From NCBI GenBank assembly GCA_016839655.1, contig JAEOTW010000034.1, forward strand, positions 1-24,050: 24,050 nucleotides of DNA, in the 5' to 3' direction. This DNA comes from Promethearchaeota archaeon. Its GTDB lineage: Archaea > Asgardarchaeota > Lokiarchaeia > Sigynarchaeales > SOKP01. The notes under the pieces were generated by a model that made no database searches, was not told the DNA's origin, and saw only the letters and a list, made by a program, of their open reading frames with translations. The position numbers and the translations under genes are program-made. Of this stretch, positions 7,092-14,967 are shown one piece after another; position 1 is the stretch's first letter; every line of letters begins with the position of its first letter.

Positions 7092-8690
7092 ATGAAAAAA
7101 CTAAAGATTCCTAAATATTTCAAACAAAAAAATAAGGCAATTGGGATCTTTTTAATTATTTTAACTATTATAATTAGTTTCAATTCAATTAGTAACCTGT
7201 TTTTTAATAATAACAATAATAAGACTAATTCAAATCCAGAAATGTCTGGTTTTTTATGGGCTACATTAGATCTTACAAATCCTTTAGAAGTAAATAATTC
7301 TCGTTTCACTCACTATGCATCCATCGTTGTGAAAGGACGTCTTTATAATATTTTTAACGAATCAATTGATACTTCAGGAGTAAATGTCGCAATTGAAATT
7401 GATGATATAGTTGATATGGGATTTACTAATGTAACAGGTTTAAACGGATATTTTATTATTCGTTATACTATTGATCCTTATCTTGATGTATATTCAAGCC
7501 ATAAAGTAGAAGTCATTGTAACAGATACAGAACCAGGAGGACCTGGTAGTGAGATAGAATACCACCACTTTTACACTATATATGTCAATGCAACGTCATA
7601 TTTTAATATAATATCACATGATGATACTTCAACTCCTAAGTTAACTGAAGAAGCTTTCAATCTGAATGGATACTTATATTTTGATAATGGAAATGGCATT
7701 CCATTTATGAGTGTAAATTATTTTTGGTTCGATGGATCTTTAATCATCTCCCAAGGCTCTTTTTTTACTGATGCCTTAGGTTCATTAACAAACTTGCAAG
7801 TCCCTATTACTTCCACCAACCAATTAACCTTGAAATTAAATTACTCAGATTCTCCATTTGTTGACTACTCAGAAACCTCAATATTAAATATTAAAGTATT
7901 TTCAGATATAACTTGGAATTTGGATATTGATTATACTACTAGAGAAAGAGCTATATATACACTAAATGGTATCTTATCGTCTAGCACAGATCCTTCTTTA
8001 AAAATAAGTAACAGGGATGTTGAAGTTTATTTTAATGGAACCTATGTTGCAACTGCAACAACAAGAGCGGATGGCAGTTTTACATCTAATTTTCAAGTTC
8101 CTGATGGTAATGGAACGGCATCAATCCAAGTTCAATTAGTTGATTTTGCAGGAAAAGATATCAGTTCACCTGTTCAGTATATACTCGTAGAACAAGCACT
8201 CCCATCAAATCCTGGATTCGGTGATTTACCTCCTTTTTTAATTTTTTCTTTAATCTTTTTTCCCATTTTAGCAGGTGTAGTTGCAGTGCTGGTTGTATAC
8301 GGTTATAAATACTATAAAAAACAAGAAAAAGAATCTCGAGTGGTCAGTATACCACTAGAATCAAAATTTATAAATCTCAAGATCCTTAAAGATTCAGGAA
8401 GGTTAGAAGAGTCTATTTCATATTTATTCAATGCAATATATATGGATTTAATTGATGCTAAGTATAATCGAAAAAGAAAAGAAAATGAAACAATAAGAGA
8501 CTTTGCGATTATTTCAGTAAAAGAGTTAAAATTAACACCATCATCAATATATCCATTTATTCAAAAAGTTGAGGAAATAATATATGCAAAACCGTTTAAA
8601 ATAACAGAAAAAGATTTCTATAATACATGTGAATTATTTTCACCAATTTATTTCCAATTAACAGGATATAATTTCAATTTAAATTTTTAA
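7092..8690 (+). CDS. Two-TM Ig-like ectodomain protein with cytosolic DUF4129-like helical tail
   Basis: 532 residues. Membrane helix 1 is about 16-38. The external region (50-370) is beta-rich with sequons and Ig/carboxypeptidase-regulatory-like segments, for example around 285-350 with RADGSF. Membrane helix 2 is about 382-406, followed by a basic stop-transfer (YKYYKKQEK). A cytosolic all-helical domain (about 418-532) follows, with the signature NETIRDFAI and FIQKVEEIIY. This tail resembles the DUF4129 domain found at the C-terminus of bacterial TgpA-type transglutaminases (recognised by pattern, not by search). The same domain is encoded alone by the next gene. It lies 30 bp after the giant surface protein, whose ectodomain style it shares, so the two probably assemble together. 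It likely passes a cytosolic signal or force to the outside. No enzymatic motif was seen. Confidence 0.8.
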   Translation: MKKLKIPKYFKQKNKAIGIFLIILTIIISFNSISNLFFNNNNNKTNSNPEMSGFLWATLDLTNPLEVNNSRFTHYASIVVKGRLYNIFNESIDTSGVNVAIEIDDIVDMGFTNVTGLNGYFIIRYTIDPYLDVYSSHKVEVIVTDTEPGGPGSEIEYHHFYTIYVNATSYFNIISHDDTSTPKLTEEAFNLNGYLYFDNGNGIPFMSVNYFWFDGSLIISQGSFFTDALGSLTNLQVPITSTNQLTLKLNYSDSPFVDYSETSILNIKVFSDITWNLDIDYTTRERAIYTLNGILSSSTDPSLKISNRDVEVYFNGTYVATATTRADGSFTSNFQVPDGNGTASIQVQLVDFAGKDISSPVQYILVEQALPSNPGFGDLPPFLIFSLIFFPILAGVVAVLVVYGYKYYKKQEKESRVVSIPLESKFINLKILKDSGRLEESISYLFNAIYMDLIDAKYNRKRKENETIRDFAIISVKELKLTPSSIYPFIQKVEEIIYAKPFKITEKDFYNTCELFSPIYFQLTGYNFNLNF

Positions 8691-8806
8691 TTCAAATATT
8701 ATAAAAACCCCAAATATAAAATTTAAAATTAAGTACAAAGAAATATAAATTCAAAAAAAATTAATAATTAAATTATTCGAAAAAATACAAAAATAGGTAG
8801 AAAATA

Positions 8807-9184
8807 ATGGCAAAAAAGAAAAAAAAACAACCAGAACCAGAGATTAATATTAAGCAGAAGTTTGATAACGTGAAGATTCTCGTTGAAACAAATAGACCCA
8901 AGGAGGCAATAGCCTATATATATCTAGTGTATGATGATCTTATTAATATAAAATTTAAAAAACCTAGATTATCTCATCAAACTATTCGCGAATTTGCTAT
9001 TGCTTGTGTAAATGAATTAGAAAAAAAATTAAAACCAGAAGTTGTGTATCCATTTATAAAAAAAATAGAAGATATAATCTATGGTGGGGTTGAACCTACA
9101 ACTAAAGAACTAAACTTTACAATTGATTTGTTTACTAATCTATATAACGAAATAACGGGGAAGTCATTCACATTTAAGCTGTAG
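8807..9184 (+). CDS. Small soluble stand-alone DUF4129-like helical protein
   Basis: 125 residues with no membrane segment. A lysine-rich start (MAKKKKKQPEPE) is followed by an all-helical domain (16-125). This aligns along its length with the C-terminal tail of the preceding gene product: KFDNVKILVETNRPKEAI, TIREFAI and YPFIKKIEDIIYGG match KFINLKILKDSGRLEESI, TIRDFAI and YPFIQKVEEIIYAK. It is therefore a paralogous single-domain copy, probably cytosolic. It could compete or co-assemble with the membrane-bound tails, or act as an adaptor for the MoxR ATPase encoded downstream. The start ATG at 8807 has no clear Shine-Dalgarno sequence. The 116 bp gap before it is the largest in the operon before the DUF58 gene and is AT-rich, so a separate promoter is possible. 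Confidence 0.85.
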   Translation: MAKKKKKQPEPEINIKQKFDNVKILVETNRPKEAIAYIYLVYDDLINIKFKKPRLSHQTIREFAIACVNELEKKLKPEVVYPFIKKIEDIIYGGVEPTTKELNFTIDLFTNLYNEITGKSFTFKL

Positions 9185-9238
9185 GATTAAGAAGTATTAA
9201 TATTTGTTATAATCTCAATATACTAAAAAGCAATCACA

Positions 9239-11014
9239 ATGGTAAAACAAAGAAAAGCCTCTCAAAAGAGTATAAATATTTCCAAAGTAATAGTGTTCAT
9301 ATTTTTAACTATATACTTATTTATTTTTGGAATTATTATTAGTGATTTTATTGTTCATATACAACAAGAAAATCCAGGTAACTTACCCGCTTGGTGGGGT
9401 TTTATAACCTATGTCCCTCTTTTATGTTATTTTGGGGGAATTTTTAGTGGTGCTTTTCTTATTATATTTATAAGAAATGCTACTACTATAAAAACACGTC
9501 AAACACAATCTCGAAAGAAAATTAAATCTGGTTCAATATATAAACAAGCATTATTTGTCTTAATATTTATTTTTGTGTTTATTCCTTTATTTTCTCCCAT
9601 CATTGACAGAGGAAAAAATACTCAAAATTTTTCAGTTTACAATCCCGCTTGGAATGGAGCCACAGACTTTAAAACAGCTATTGAAAATGATGGATATGAT
9701 GTTATGACTGTACAATCAAGTCTGAGTGCCACTGATAGACTAATAAATACAACAATCAATAATCATTTTAAAGAATCAATACTACTGATTTTACTAGGTC
9801 CAAATCAATTTTATGATCCTATTTTCGAAATTCCTTATTTTATTGAATTTTTTAAAGGTACTAATTCACTTCTAATATGTCATGATCATGGTTCTACAAG
9901 TACACTATTATGGGAAATTTTACTTGCGAGTTTGTTTGATCCTAGTATTAATATTCCCTTAACAATATTTCCTGACGGAGTTTTACGAGATAATCAATCC
10001 TATGATACAACACCAGAATTTCCTGTTATCCAAAATTTTGCTCCTCATCCTACTACAGTCGGTATTAGTGAAGTTATACTATCAGTGGCTTCTTGTGCAG
10101 TAGGAGGACCTTTTATTAGTGCATTCGGTTGGAATTCTGTAGGTACTTCATCTGCTTACTCATTTATTGATAAAAACGATGATGGGAGATATACTGAACC
10201 GGAAGACACACTAAATTTGGGTTTTATGAGTTTAATTGATTTAGGATTCCCATTTCCTTCCACTTTTCCACTTGGAGTATATGACCAACATGTATTTTTA
10301 GCAAATGATATGGGAACACAACGAGTTTTTGTATCTGCCGATGCCAGTTTATTTAATAATGAACTAATTAATGATCCTCTCTATGATAATAGGCAATTTG
10401 GAATAAATATAATTCAATGGCTAACGCAAGTGAATGAAGGAAGGACTAGGGATGAATGGTTAGTAGTTTTTGATGAAGCTCACATAAGACCAGAATATTC
10501 TCGAGATCTTACATCCGCGGGAATTTTTGGTTTTGTAATGCAATATATCGTCCACTTGTCGACCAATCCAATCACAGCTTGGATTTATCCATTATTAGCA
10601 TTTTATTCCTTACGGAAATACCTCCCTAAAAAGGATAAGAAGAAGGAAGAGCAAAAAATAGCTGAAGAAGAGGAAAAGAAAGAAGAAATCGCTAGATTTA
10701 GAACCTCCTCCTTTTTTGCAAAAAAGATTGAAGAATATAAAGATAAAATGAAATATGGAGATGCATTAAAACTGCTTTATAGAAGGCTCGAAAGGAAATT
10801 GAATAGTCAATTGGGAGGAGCAAAAATTACAACACAAAATGTTATTGATTTGGTTATTTCAAAAGATCCTTCAGCTACAAAATTAAAAACAAGAAGATTA
10901 AGTAAATTTATGGAGAAAATATTAGCAATTAAAGAAGGTAAAGATAAAGTTAAAACTGAACAAGATTTCGAAGAATTATTTTACGAAATGGATTGGGCAG
11001 TTAATAATATTTAG
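9239..11014 (+). CDS. DUF4350-like membrane protein with extracytoplasmic amidotransferase-like domain and cytosolic tail
   Basis: 591 residues. Three membrane helices (about 15-38, 54-79, 102-121) are followed by an outside alpha/beta domain (130-425). Its opening pattern, FKTAIENDGYDV then a strand LLILLGPNQ, recalls the class I glutamine amidotransferase-like fold of DUF4350, a family often found beside MoxR and DUF58 genes. WLVVFDEAHIRPEYSRD (407-423) ends this domain, and a last membrane helix follows (427-458). No catalytic Cys-His pair is obvious, so it is probably a binding domain. The cytosolic part has a Lys/Glu coiled coil (462-487) and a helical domain (490-591) with the layout of the tails in the two preceding proteins. 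A calcium-loop-like segment DKNDDGRYTEPE sits at 311-322. The family call is by pattern and context. Confidence 0.7.
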   Translation: MVKQRKASQKSINISKVIVFIFLTIYLFIFGIIISDFIVHIQQENPGNLPAWWGFITYVPLLCYFGGIFSGAFLIIFIRNATTIKTRQTQSRKKIKSGSIYKQALFVLIFIFVFIPLFSPIIDRGKNTQNFSVYNPAWNGATDFKTAIENDGYDVMTVQSSLSATDRLINTTINNHFKESILLILLGPNQFYDPIFEIPYFIEFFKGTNSLLICHDHGSTSTLLWEILLASLFDPSINIPLTIFPDGVLRDNQSYDTTPEFPVIQNFAPHPTTVGISEVILSVASCAVGGPFISAFGWNSVGTSSAYSFIDKNDDGRYTEPEDTLNLGFMSLIDLGFPFPSTFPLGVYDQHVFLANDMGTQRVFVSADASLFNNELINDPLYDNRQFGINIIQWLTQVNEGRTRDEWLVVFDEAHIRPEYSRDLTSAGIFGFVMQYIVHLSTNPITAWIYPLLAFYSLRKYLPKKDKKKEEQKIAEEEEKKEEIARFRTSSFFAKKIEEYKDKMKYGDALKLLYRRLERKLNSQLGGAKITTQNVIDLVISKDPSATKLKTRRLSKFMEKILAIKEGKDKVKTEQDFEELFYEMDWAVNNI

Positions 11015-11070
11015 TCATTTTTACAATATCAAATAAAAAATAAATAAAAATATTATAAAAAAAAATAATC

Positions 11071-11075
11071 GAGGT
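11071..11075 (+). promoter_or_regulatory. Shine-Dalgarno of the moxR gene
   Basis: GAGGT lies 9 bp before the ATG at 11085 and supports that start. Most other genes of this operon lack such a clear site. Confidence 0.5.
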
Positions 11076-11084
11076 TAAAAATAA

Positions 11085-12065
11085 ATGGAAGCTCCAGACA
11101 AAGCAAAATATTATGACCATGAAGAAATTGATGTAGCACCTATAAGAGAGATAGCTCAGGAAGTTCTAAGTGAAGTAAGTCGAGTTATTGTAGGGAATGG
11201 TGAAATTTTGCAGCAATTATTTATAGCTTTACTTGTTAATGGCCATGTACTATTAGAAGGAGTTCCTGGTCTAGGTAAAACTGTAATGGCAAAAACTTTT
11301 GCTAAAACACTTGGTATATCATTTCGAAGAGTTCAATTCACACCTGATTTATTACCAGCAGATATTACTGGTACAAAAATTTTTGATCAGAATGAAGGTG
11401 CTTTTGTACTACAAAAAGGACCACTTTTTGCGAACATGGTACTAGCTGATGAAATTAACAGAAGTGCTCCTAAAACACAATCAGCTCTACTTGAGGCTAT
11501 GGCGGAACGTCAAATAACTATTGAGGGTCAAACTTTACAACTTGAAAAACCCTTCATAGTAATTGCAACAGAAAATCCAGTAGAAATGGAAGGAACTTAT
11601 CCACTACCAGAAGCTCAAGTTGATAGATTCTTATTCAAACTCTGGCTAGACTATCCTGAGCAAGATGAAGAGGTAGAAATTATGCGTCGACAAATTTCAG
11701 GTGAATCACCTTCTGTTGATATAATCACAACTGGTGAAGAAATCCTTGCAGCGCAGAAGATTATGAATTTGGTTTATATTGATGATCGAATTCTTAAATA
11801 TGTTCGAGATATCATTTTAAAAACTAGAAATCATCCCCAAATTGCGCTTGGATGTGGACCAAGAGCTAGTTTAACTCTTATGAAATGTGCGAAAGCTCGT
11901 GCTGCAATTCTCGGTCGATCTTATGTGACTCCTGATGATGTACGAGCATTGATAGTCCCAGCATTAAATCACAGACTTCTTTTAAAACCTGAAGCAGAAT
12001 TAGAAGGACTTGATACAAAGGCTGTTCTTAAATCAATTGTTGAGGAAATATCAATCCCTATCTAA
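11085..12065 (+). CDS. moxR: MoxR-family AAA+ ATPase
   Basis: 326 residues, the usual size for MoxR. These AAA+ ATPases act as chaperones that assemble or activate partner complexes, typically with a von Willebrand-type or DUF58 protein encoded next door. Visible parts: Walker A GVPGLGKT (59-66), the family loop FTPDLLPADITG (85-96), Walker B VLADE (119-123) with INRSAPKTQSALLEAM after it, sensor 1 ATENP (161-165), the arginine in VDRF (Arg181), and the lid region with GPRASL near 263. All catalytic residues are intact. The protein has no membrane segment and should work at the inner face of the membrane. The DUF58 gene follows directly and the tail-domain proteins precede it, which makes those tails its likely substrates or docking sites. 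Confidence 0.95.
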   Translation: MEAPDKAKYYDHEEIDVAPIREIAQEVLSEVSRVIVGNGEILQQLFIALLVNGHVLLEGVPGLGKTVMAKTFAKTLGISFRRVQFTPDLLPADITGTKIFDQNEGAFVLQKGPLFANMVLADEINRSAPKTQSALLEAMAERQITIEGQTLQLEKPFIVIATENPVEMEGTYPLPEAQVDRFLFKLWLDYPEQDEEVEIMRRQISGESPSVDIITTGEEILAAQKIMNLVYIDDRILKYVRDIILKTRNHPQIALGCGPRASLTLMKCAKARAAILGRSYVTPDDVRALIVPALNHRLLLKPEAELEGLDTKAVLKSIVEEISIPI

Positions 12066-12214
12066 ACCAATTTTTTTATGGTTAAGTTTTTAATCAGAAT
12101 AAATGAAAAAAATATTAAACAAGGTGTAGTTTTATATTAGGAGGTAAAGGTAGAAGTTTAATTTTATTTGCTGTATTTTTTCTTACAGCAGGATTTGCAT
12201 TTGTAAATTATTTC

Positions 12215-13462
12215 TTGATTTACTTCGCAATTCTATTACTATTTAGTACGATCATTAGTTTACCAATCTTCTATTATAAAATGAATATAGAAGAATTACA
12301 AGTACATAGAGAACTTGAGAAAGAAAAAGTATTTAAAGATGACTTTGTTCATGTAAAGGTAGTCATAGAAAATATAGGCCGAAATAGCTTTGATTTCATT
12401 GAAATAAGAGATAATTATAATCCACAGTTATTTAGGTTAATCTTAGGTGAGAATTTTATATCTACTAGAATTGGACCAAAAGACTTAATTAAATTTTCAT
12501 ATGTTCTTGAACCAAAAGTAAGAGGAGAATATGCTCTCGGACCTCTATCAATAATAGTAAAAGATAGATTAGGATTTAATTCAGTTGAACGTATCGTACC
12601 TGATAGTGTTACAGATATCCTTATTTACCCTCCTTATGAAGATATTAAAAGAATTGAAATTTTAGGCTCAAAACGATCTTTACAATTAAACTATGGTTTG
12701 CAAAGATCGAAACAAAAAGGACTCGGATCTGAATTTTATGGGATGCGGAAATATGTCTTTGGAGATCAATTTAGATTGATAGATTGGAAAGCAAGCGCTA
12801 GATCGCAAACTTTAATCGTTAAAGAGTATGAAAGTGAAAGAGATGTAACTGTAATGATTATTGTAGATTCATCTGATACAATGGCGGGTGGAGCAATTGA
12901 GAATACAAAATTTGAATATGCAATAAGAGCCTGTATGCTCTTAACAAAAGTTGCTCTAACACGACGAGATAACGTAGGAGTTTTTACATTCTCAGATAAG
13001 AAAAATTTGAAATTCTTGAAGCCAAATTCAGGAGAAGATCACTTTTATCAAGTATTAGATTTTGTAGCAAGAGTAAAACCACAAGGAAAGTGTAAATTCA
13101 TGGAAGCCATGGATCATTTTACAAAACGTTTTCAAAAACGCAGTTTAGTTTTTATTATATCTGATTTAGAAGCAAATCCAAAGGATATAGCTCAAGCTGT
13201 TAAGAAATTAGTCCCATTCAATCATTCGATAATAATTATTAATCCTTTCAGTCCATGGTTCGAGATTCATGAAATAGATTTATCTTCAACAGACAAAGCT
13301 TTAGCAGAAGCAATTAGTGAAGAAATGATGGAACATATTTTATCTATTAGACAAAATCTTCGAAATTTGGGGATCAATATAATAACTTGTGGACCTGATG
13401 ATATGATGAATCAAGTTTTAAGTAATTATATGGAAGCAAAAAAGAAAGGAAAGGCATACTAA
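12215..13462 (+). CDS. DUF58 protein, membrane-anchored with vWA-like domain (5' end uncertain)
   Basis: The 415 residues shown begin at an in-frame TTG, but the real protein probably starts upstream. The frame is open from 12119 and encodes GGKGRSLILFAVFFLTAG and more, completing the two-helix hairpin usual at the N-terminus of DUF58 proteins. No ATG, GTG or TTG exists in that stretch (see findings). In the numbering used here there is a membrane helix (2-20), an Ig-like beta region (about 28-140), the DUF58 signature GSEFYGMRKYVFGDQFRLIDWKASAR split over 171-196, and a vWA-like fold whose metal site reads DSSDT (218-222), i.e. D-x-S-x-T instead of the usual D-x-S-x-S. DUF58 proteins are standard partners of MoxR, whose gene precedes. 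Its partner role here is inferred from that pairing. The next gene starts 17 bp downstream. Confidence 0.85.
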   Translation: MIYFAILLLFSTIISLPIFYYKMNIEELQVHRELEKEKVFKDDFVHVKVVIENIGRNSFDFIEIRDNYNPQLFRLILGENFISTRIGPKDLIKFSYVLEPKVRGEYALGPLSIIVKDRLGFNSVERIVPDSVTDILIYPPYEDIKRIEILGSKRSLQLNYGLQRSKQKGLGSEFYGMRKYVFGDQFRLIDWKASARSQTLIVKEYESERDVTVMIIVDSSDTMAGGAIENTKFEYAIRACMLLTKVALTRRDNVGVFTFSDKKNLKFLKPNSGEDHFYQVLDFVARVKPQGKCKFMEAMDHFTKRFQKRSLVFIISDLEANPKDIAQAVKKLVPFNHSIIIINPFSPWFEIHEIDLSSTDKALAEAISEEMMEHILSIRQNLRNLGINIITCGPDDMMNQVLSNYMEAKKKGKAY

Positions 13463-13468
13463 GGGAGG
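13463..13468 (+). promoter_or_regulatory. Shine-Dalgarno before the polytopic membrane protein gene
   Basis: GGGAGG-like sequence immediately after the DUF58 stop codon (bases 13463-13468), about 11 bp before the ATG at 13480. It indicates coupled translation from the same mRNA. A second ATG at 13470 is in another frame and leads nowhere useful. Confidence 0.5.
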
Positions 13469-13479
13469 AATGTTAAGAT

Positions 13480-14946
13480 ATGACTCGAATATATATATTG
13501 TCATTAAAAATAATTAATCTATCATTGTTCGCCTGGCTGTTTGTTATTTTTCTTACTTCAATCTTTCATTTTGATACTGTGGTCGTAACAGCTGATAATG
13601 AATTTGTATTATTTGCATTTTTAGGAGCATTAAAAAACGTTTTCTCATATGCTATTTATGGATTTTTATTCATTATCGCTTATGGTTTAGCATTTATTTT
13701 TGGTGGAGCATTCAATAGTTATTTGTTTAATTTTGTTGAGGGTTTTTTTCAAGGTTATTTGAGTAATTGGTTTTCAATCCCTCAACCTGAATTACAGAAC
13801 ATTCCCAATTTAATATTAAGTGAATTAGGAGTACTTTTTAATGATCTTTATTTGTTTATTTTTCAAGTCTTATTCGTTATTTCAGTTATATATGCCATCA
13901 GAGGTTTTTTCAAAAGCGATCCTAGGAATTCATTTGTAGCAATTGGCTCAATCGTTCTTATGATTATTGTCCCCTTGATGATAGTAGGGTTAAGAGATAT
14001 GTTGAATTTGTTCCTAGGAAATTTACCTCCAGAAAGTAGACCAGAGTTTGTACAACAAATCTACCAAATGGCCTCAACTAATCCTCTTGATGATAATCTT
14101 ACTCAAGTTCCCATAGATAATCTATTTCAGTTTTTAGCGAGTCCAGTTATTTTATTTGCAATTATTTCATATATTTATCTCGAACTGACATTTCAAATAA
14201 CCTATGCTGATACAGTTACCAAACCTTCTGTAGAGAGAAGTGAAAGATTAGAAGCCCAATTAAATATTTTAGCTAGAGAATCACATTTCATAACCGCAAA
14301 TATCGATAAGATTAAAGAAGAAGCTAAAGAAAGAATGAAAGAAATTGAAGCAGAGCAGCAAGAAGGATTAGTTGTTGGAAAATTCTTTGCAAAAACAGGA
14401 AGGCGATTTTCCTATGTAAAAGAAATGATCGAAAGGAGAAAACTAGAGGAAGAGGAGAAAAAATTAGTAACTGCAGCCTCAAAAACTAGAAGACTTGGGA
14501 AGTATATTGATCGTCTTTTCCGAGAAGATCCTGAAGCTAGAGATACATTAACTGCAAGTTCTTCAGCTCCTCGGGTTCGAAATTTGGCAACATCTACTTT
14601 ATTCAATTTTATTTATCGTGTAGGCTTACTTATGATAATAAGTTTCATCATTATTCATCCATATTGGTTTTTAAATACAGTGCTACAATTACCTGATGCA
14701 ATTACTGAAAGTGTTGCAATGTATTCTCCTGAAGTCATTATAATAATACTCGGACCAATCATGTTAATATTTCCAGTAATTTCAAAACTAATTTCATTTA
14801 TCAAGCATAGAAATTTAATAATTCGATTACAGCAAGAAGGACGTATAAAAGAACTTCTGACTTCAGTTGGGGACTATGTTATAAAGGAAGAAGCTCAAGC
14901 AACAATTGAGGAAGAAACCAAGGAAGTAGCAACTGAATCCGCATAA
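13480..14946 (+). CDS. Polytopic membrane protein, last gene of the MoxR-DUF58 operon, unknown family
   Basis: 488 residues. I do not recognise a family. About seven membrane segments can be seen: near 7-29, 42-72 (possibly two), 120-143, 152-178, 214-240, 375-397 and 416-441. Between the fifth and sixth lies a large, highly charged, helical region (245-370) with coiled-coil character (for example KIKEEAKERMKEIEAEQQEG and ERRKLEEEEKK), probably cytosolic. The C-terminal 45 residues are acidic and cytosolic-looking. No catalytic motif or pore signature was recognised. It follows the DUF58 gene by 17 bp with its own Shine-Dalgarno sequence, and MoxR/DUF58 clusters often include a multi-pass membrane partner. 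It may be the membrane core on which the tail-domain proteins and DUF58 assemble. This is inference from position only. Confidence 0.8.
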   Translation: MTRIYILSLKIINLSLFAWLFVIFLTSIFHFDTVVVTADNEFVLFAFLGALKNVFSYAIYGFLFIIAYGLAFIFGGAFNSYLFNFVEGFFQGYLSNWFSIPQPELQNIPNLILSELGVLFNDLYLFIFQVLFVISVIYAIRGFFKSDPRNSFVAIGSIVLMIIVPLMIVGLRDMLNLFLGNLPPESRPEFVQQIYQMASTNPLDDNLTQVPIDNLFQFLASPVILFAIISYIYLELTFQITYADTVTKPSVERSERLEAQLNILARESHFITANIDKIKEEAKERMKEIEAEQQEGLVVGKFFAKTGRRFSYVKEMIERRKLEEEEKKLVTAASKTRRLGKYIDRLFREDPEARDTLTASSSAPRVRNLATSTLFNFIYRVGLLMIISFIIIHPYWFLNTVLQLPDAITESVAMYSPEVIIIILGPIMLIFPVISKLISFIKHRNLIIRLQQEGRIKELLTSVGDYVIKEEAQATIEEETKEVATESA

Positions 14947-14950
14947 GTAA

Positions 14951-14967
14951 CTTTTTATCCTTTTTTT
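14951..14967 (+). terminator. Oligo-T tract ending the MoxR-DUF58 operon at a convergent junction
   Basis: Plus-strand runs TTTTT (14952-14956) and TTTTTTT (14961-14967) follow the stop codon at 14946, as expected for archaeal intrinsic termination. The stop of the convergent cofD lies at 14966-14968, so the two units are only about 20 bp apart and the T tract reaches into its end. No clear T tract was seen on the minus strand just downstream of cofD. Confidence 0.45.

Noticed and set aside
6977..7309. A 110-codon minus-strand open frame across the end of the giant surface protein gene and the start of the next.
   Set aside because: It lies opposite two clearly coding regions, has low-complexity Leu/Ile/Phe sequence from AT-rich codons, and shows no recognisable motif.
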